Assembly: GCA_002338715.1 (NCBI GenBank) | Contig: DDIR01000143.1 | Span: 132,158-139,545, forward strand | Direction: 5' to 3' | Source: Phycisphaerales bacterium UBA1845 | Lineage (GTDB): Bacteria; Planctomycetota; Phycisphaerae; UBA1845 | DNA: 7,388 bases | Made by a program: the position numbers and the translations under genes | The notes under the pieces: model-generated | The model's input: the letters and a program-made list of their open reading frames with translations, nothing else | Told to the model about the DNA's origin: nothing | The model's database searches: none | In this document: one piece after another, positions 5,601 through 7,388 of the stretch | How positions within the stretch are numbered: position 1 is the stretch's first letter | Layout of the letters: each line of letters starts with the position of its first letter

Positions 5601-6530
5601 TTGGAACTAACCCTCGCCATTGACAATACGGCCAAACGCACGCTGTTGTTTGGTCCGGCTGACAGCCACCTTCGGCTTATCCGCAGTGCGCTGGACGTCA
5701 AAATTACCGCCCGTGAATCCACGATCAAACTAAGCGGCCCGAATGAAGCAATCCGAAAAGCCGCAAGCGTGTTGGATTCGCTACAGGGTCGCCTGCGCAA
5801 AGGTGAAACGGTCGGAGAAGAAGACGTCAACGCGGCGCTGGCAGCTCTTGATCAGGACGCCAACCCCGGCACGGGCAAACGGATCGCGGTCTACCATTCC
5901 AACGCCTCGATCATCGCCAAAACCGATGGGCAAGCCCGGTACATTGAGGCGATCGAGAAATACGATCTGACGTTCTGCCTCGGACCTGCGGGTAGCGGCA
6001 AGACGTATCTGGCGGTGGCGATGTGCGTGGCTCTTTTGAAGGAACGGCGCATTCGTCGATTGGTGCTGGTTCGTCCGGCAGTGGAAGCGGGCGAGAAGTT
6101 GGGCTACCTCCCTGGTGACATGCAGGCGAAGGTGAATCCGTATTTGCGCCCCCTATTCGATGCGATGCACGACATGATGAGCTTTGAGCAGATCAAGCGC
6201 TTCATGGAGAACGATGTCATCGAAGTGGTACCGCTGGCATTTATGCGCGGGCGTACGTTGAATCATTCCGCGGTTATTCTGGACGAAGCGCAAAACGCCA
6301 CGCCGTCACAAATGCTGATGTTCCTGACGCGGTTGGGACAAAGCAGCAAAATGATCGTCACCGGCGACGCGTCACAGACGGACCTGCCGAGCGGTCAGCC
6401 CAATGGCGTGGTCGATGCGGTGCGGCGGCTTAAGGGCATCAAACACGTGGGTATCGTTGAGTTGGAGCGCACGGATATCGTGCGACATCGTTTGGTTCAA
6501 AACATCGTGAAGGCGTACGAATCAAAATAG
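5601..6530 (+). CDS. phoH: PhoH-family ATPase
   Basis: This 309-residue cytoplasmic P-loop ATPase is of the PhoH/YbeZ type, linked in other bacteria to RNA metabolism and to the rRNA-processing enzyme YbeY. Residues 1-80 form the family's N-terminal domain (LLFGPADSHLRLIRSALDVKI, then a KLSGP segment like the strand of a KH-type fold). The ATPase has Walker A GPAGSGKTYLA (128-138), LVRPAVEAGEKLGYLPGD (156-173), Walker B VILDEAQNATPSQM (225-238), TGDASQTDLP (254-263) and a C-terminal RHRLVQNIV with candidate arginine finger. Length is normal. The start is unusual: the frame is open only back to 5553, and TTG 5601 is the only ordinary start codon there before the conserved domain. The ribosome site is poor. 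An ATG at 5587 in another frame would lead into MIRTSWN and stop. A membrane HD-phosphohydrolase gene follows, the usual company of phoH. Confidence 0.92.
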   Translation: MELTLAIDNTAKRTLLFGPADSHLRLIRSALDVKITARESTIKLSGPNEAIRKAASVLDSLQGRLRKGETVGEEDVNAALAALDQDANPGTGKRIAVYHSNASIIAKTDGQARYIEAIEKYDLTFCLGPAGSGKTYLAVAMCVALLKERRIRRLVLVRPAVEAGEKLGYLPGDMQAKVNPYLRPLFDAMHDMMSFEQIKRFMENDVIEVVPLAFMRGRTLNHSAVILDEAQNATPSQMLMFLTRLGQSSKMIVTGDASQTDLPSGQPNGVVDAVRRLKGIKHVGIVELERTDIVRHRLVQNIVKAYESK

Positions 6531-6814
6531 TCGACGCAAGACCGACGCCTTGGCGACGATTTACAGAAGTCTTGTGAAACTGAACAGCGATGGCCCTGTA
6601 CAAGATAACGGCTGCGGTAAGGCAGCGATAAACCAAACGAACGAATTGATCAGACGGACAACACTGAAAACGCGGTTACAACGTCCGCATTGGGGTAGAA
6701 AACTTTGCGCGTGGCAAGATTCGGCGATCAATGCGTCGATCAATACGCGATGCGCAGCGCGGAGACATCCGCGTGCTGCAGCAGTTGTCATTGGGTGCCA
6801 GTTGGAATTGGCTG
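6531..6814. other. Intergenic region between phoH and the HD-phosphohydrolase gene
   Basis: These 284 bases carry no recognisable gene. A + strand frame from 6550 to 6831 is open but begins at TTG, has no conserved features and overlaps the next gene, so I treat it as chance. Small structures include GCTGC (6611-6615) / GCAGC (6622-6626) and two tandem copies of a 12-base unit, CGATCAATGCGT (6725-6736) and CGATCAATACGC (6737-6748), with two differences. The downstream gene's frame is open from 6668, so its true start could lie inside this region. Confidence 0.4.
6754..6779 (+). other. Bulged hairpin ahead of the HD-phosphohydrolase gene
   Basis: GCAGCGCGGA (6754-6763) pairs completely with TCCGC (6768-6772) plus GCTGC (6775-6779), giving ten pairs around the loop GACA and a 2-base GT bulge on the 3' side. 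It lies 35 bases before ATG 6815. A GGAG motif (6761-6764), which could serve a GTG start at 6773, sits inside the stem and would be masked when folded. Confidence 0.4.
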
Positions 6815-7388
6815 ATGTTTGGATTTGCTAAGAAAAAGAAAATCAGACGCGAACGGGCGCGGCAGTTCAAAGCCGAAACGACCGAGTCGCCGGTGCGCGC
6901 ATTGGTCAAGCGGATCGGGGTTTGGCCGGCGGTCGTCACACTCGTCTTCTTCCTTGGGGCCATCATCATCAGCCTGACCGGTGACCCGGGCATTCCCTAC
7001 GCGCTCAACCAGCGGATCGATCAACCCATCCTCGCGCGGGTCAGTTTCGGCATCAATGATCAGGAACTCGAAGTACGCAACCGAGAGTCAGCTCGCCAAG
7101 CCGTCCCCAACTATTACCGCGTCAATACCGATTTCATCGATCGCATCGTGGGTGAGACTGAGCTTTCCGCGCTGTTTGAAGACGCCCAGGTGCCGACCTT
7201 TGAGGAATTCAAGGCGAAAGCCGCGAACCACTCATGGAAGGCGCACGAATCTGTTTATCAACTGCTTAACGGCGCCAATGAGACGACGCGAAGCAGCTTC
7301 TCTCAATCCCTTGAGCAACTGCGCGAAGGCCTCCGCAAAGAGGCGACCGCGCTGCCTTCTGACCAGCTTCCACGGGATCCGCCGTCAA
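6815..7388 (+). CDS. Membrane HD-phosphohydrolase, PgpH/YqfF type (N-terminal part)
   Basis: The window holds the first 191 codons and no stop, so the gene runs off the right edge. The visible part has a strongly basic cytoplasmic start (KKKKIRRERARQ, 6-17), a membrane helix at about 36-55 (VWPAVVTLVFFLGAIIISLT) and then the start of an extracytoplasmic domain: the pattern YALNQRIDQPILARVSFGI, then ELEVRNRESARQAVPNYYRVN (about 62-108), is that of the 7TMR-HDED domain, where a Val-Pro-x-Tyr-Tyr motif is common. A helical region follows. In full-length relatives a 7-helix membrane part and a cytoplasmic HD domain that cleaves cyclic di-AMP come later; neither is visible here, so the activity is inferred. 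Linkage to phoH supports the call, and ybeY would be expected beyond. ATG 6815 has GGAA 7 bases upstream; GTG 6773 (14 more residues) or ATG 6731 (28 more) are possible alternatives. Confidence 0.8.
   Translation, partial: MFGFAKKKKIRRERARQFKAETTESPVRALVKRIGVWPAVVTLVFFLGAIIISLTGDPGIPYALNQRIDQPILARVSFGINDQELEVRNRESARQAVPNYYRVNTDFIDRIVGETELSALFEDAQVPTFEEFKAKAANHSWKAHESVYQLLNGANETTRSSFSQSLEQLREGLRKEATALPSDQLPRDPPS

Noticed and set aside
6725..6748. Two tandem 12-base units (CGATCAATGCGT / CGATCAATACGC)
   Set aside because: There are only two imperfect copies. This is too little to call a repeat array, though it is noted in the intergenic entry.
6550..6831. Open frame of 93 codons on the + strand between phoH and the HD-phosphohydrolase gene
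   Set aside because: It starts at TTG without a ribosome site, has no motif, membrane segment or signal, and ends inside the next gene.

Overview
The window is ordinary bacterial chromosome of moderate to high GC, densely coding. It carries seven genes that I can name and no transposase, integrase, phage gene, CRISPR array, tRNA or rRNA. The most likely source is a planctomycete or a relative. I base that on the non-canonical end of the CdsA signature, on the cdsA / phoH / HD-phosphohydrolase neighbourhood, and on the small Cys/His-rich ribbon-helix-helix protein in front of a zinc transporter. This placement is inference, because there is no rRNA to confirm it.

Region 1 (1-3083, + strand) is a compact metal-uptake operon. 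The left edge has a short dispersed-type inverted repeat (5-24). Next comes an AT-rich palindrome (100-118), which I read as a likely operator, and then a GC-rich hairpin in the probable leader. Four genes follow: a 106-residue ribbon-helix-helix protein with a Cys/His metal-site tail (171-491), a lipoprotein metal-binding component of ZnuA/TroA type (502-1482), its ABC ATPase (1475-2233) and its membrane permease (2226-3083). There is a 10-base gap after the first gene and 8-base overlaps at the next two junctions, so co-transcription is likely. My model is that the first gene is a metal-sensing autoregulator of the zinc importer behind it.

Region 2 (3094-4131, - strand) converges on the operon. 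It encodes an exported protein that joins a TPR segment to an alpha/beta-hydrolase domain with a complete Ser-Asp-His set.

Region 3 (4400-7388, + strand) holds housekeeping genes: a CDP-diglyceride synthase (cdsA), a PhoH-type ATPase starting at TTG, and the first 191 codons of a membrane HD-phosphohydrolase of the PgpH/YqfF type, cut by the window edge. The gaps between these three genes (214 and 284 bases) hold no convincing gene but contain several hairpins. Two of the hairpins share the same outer stem and the same 2-base bulge.

The best candidate for something little described is the regulator-operator-transporter unit in Region 1. The solute-binding protein there also lacks the usual first metal-ligand histidine.
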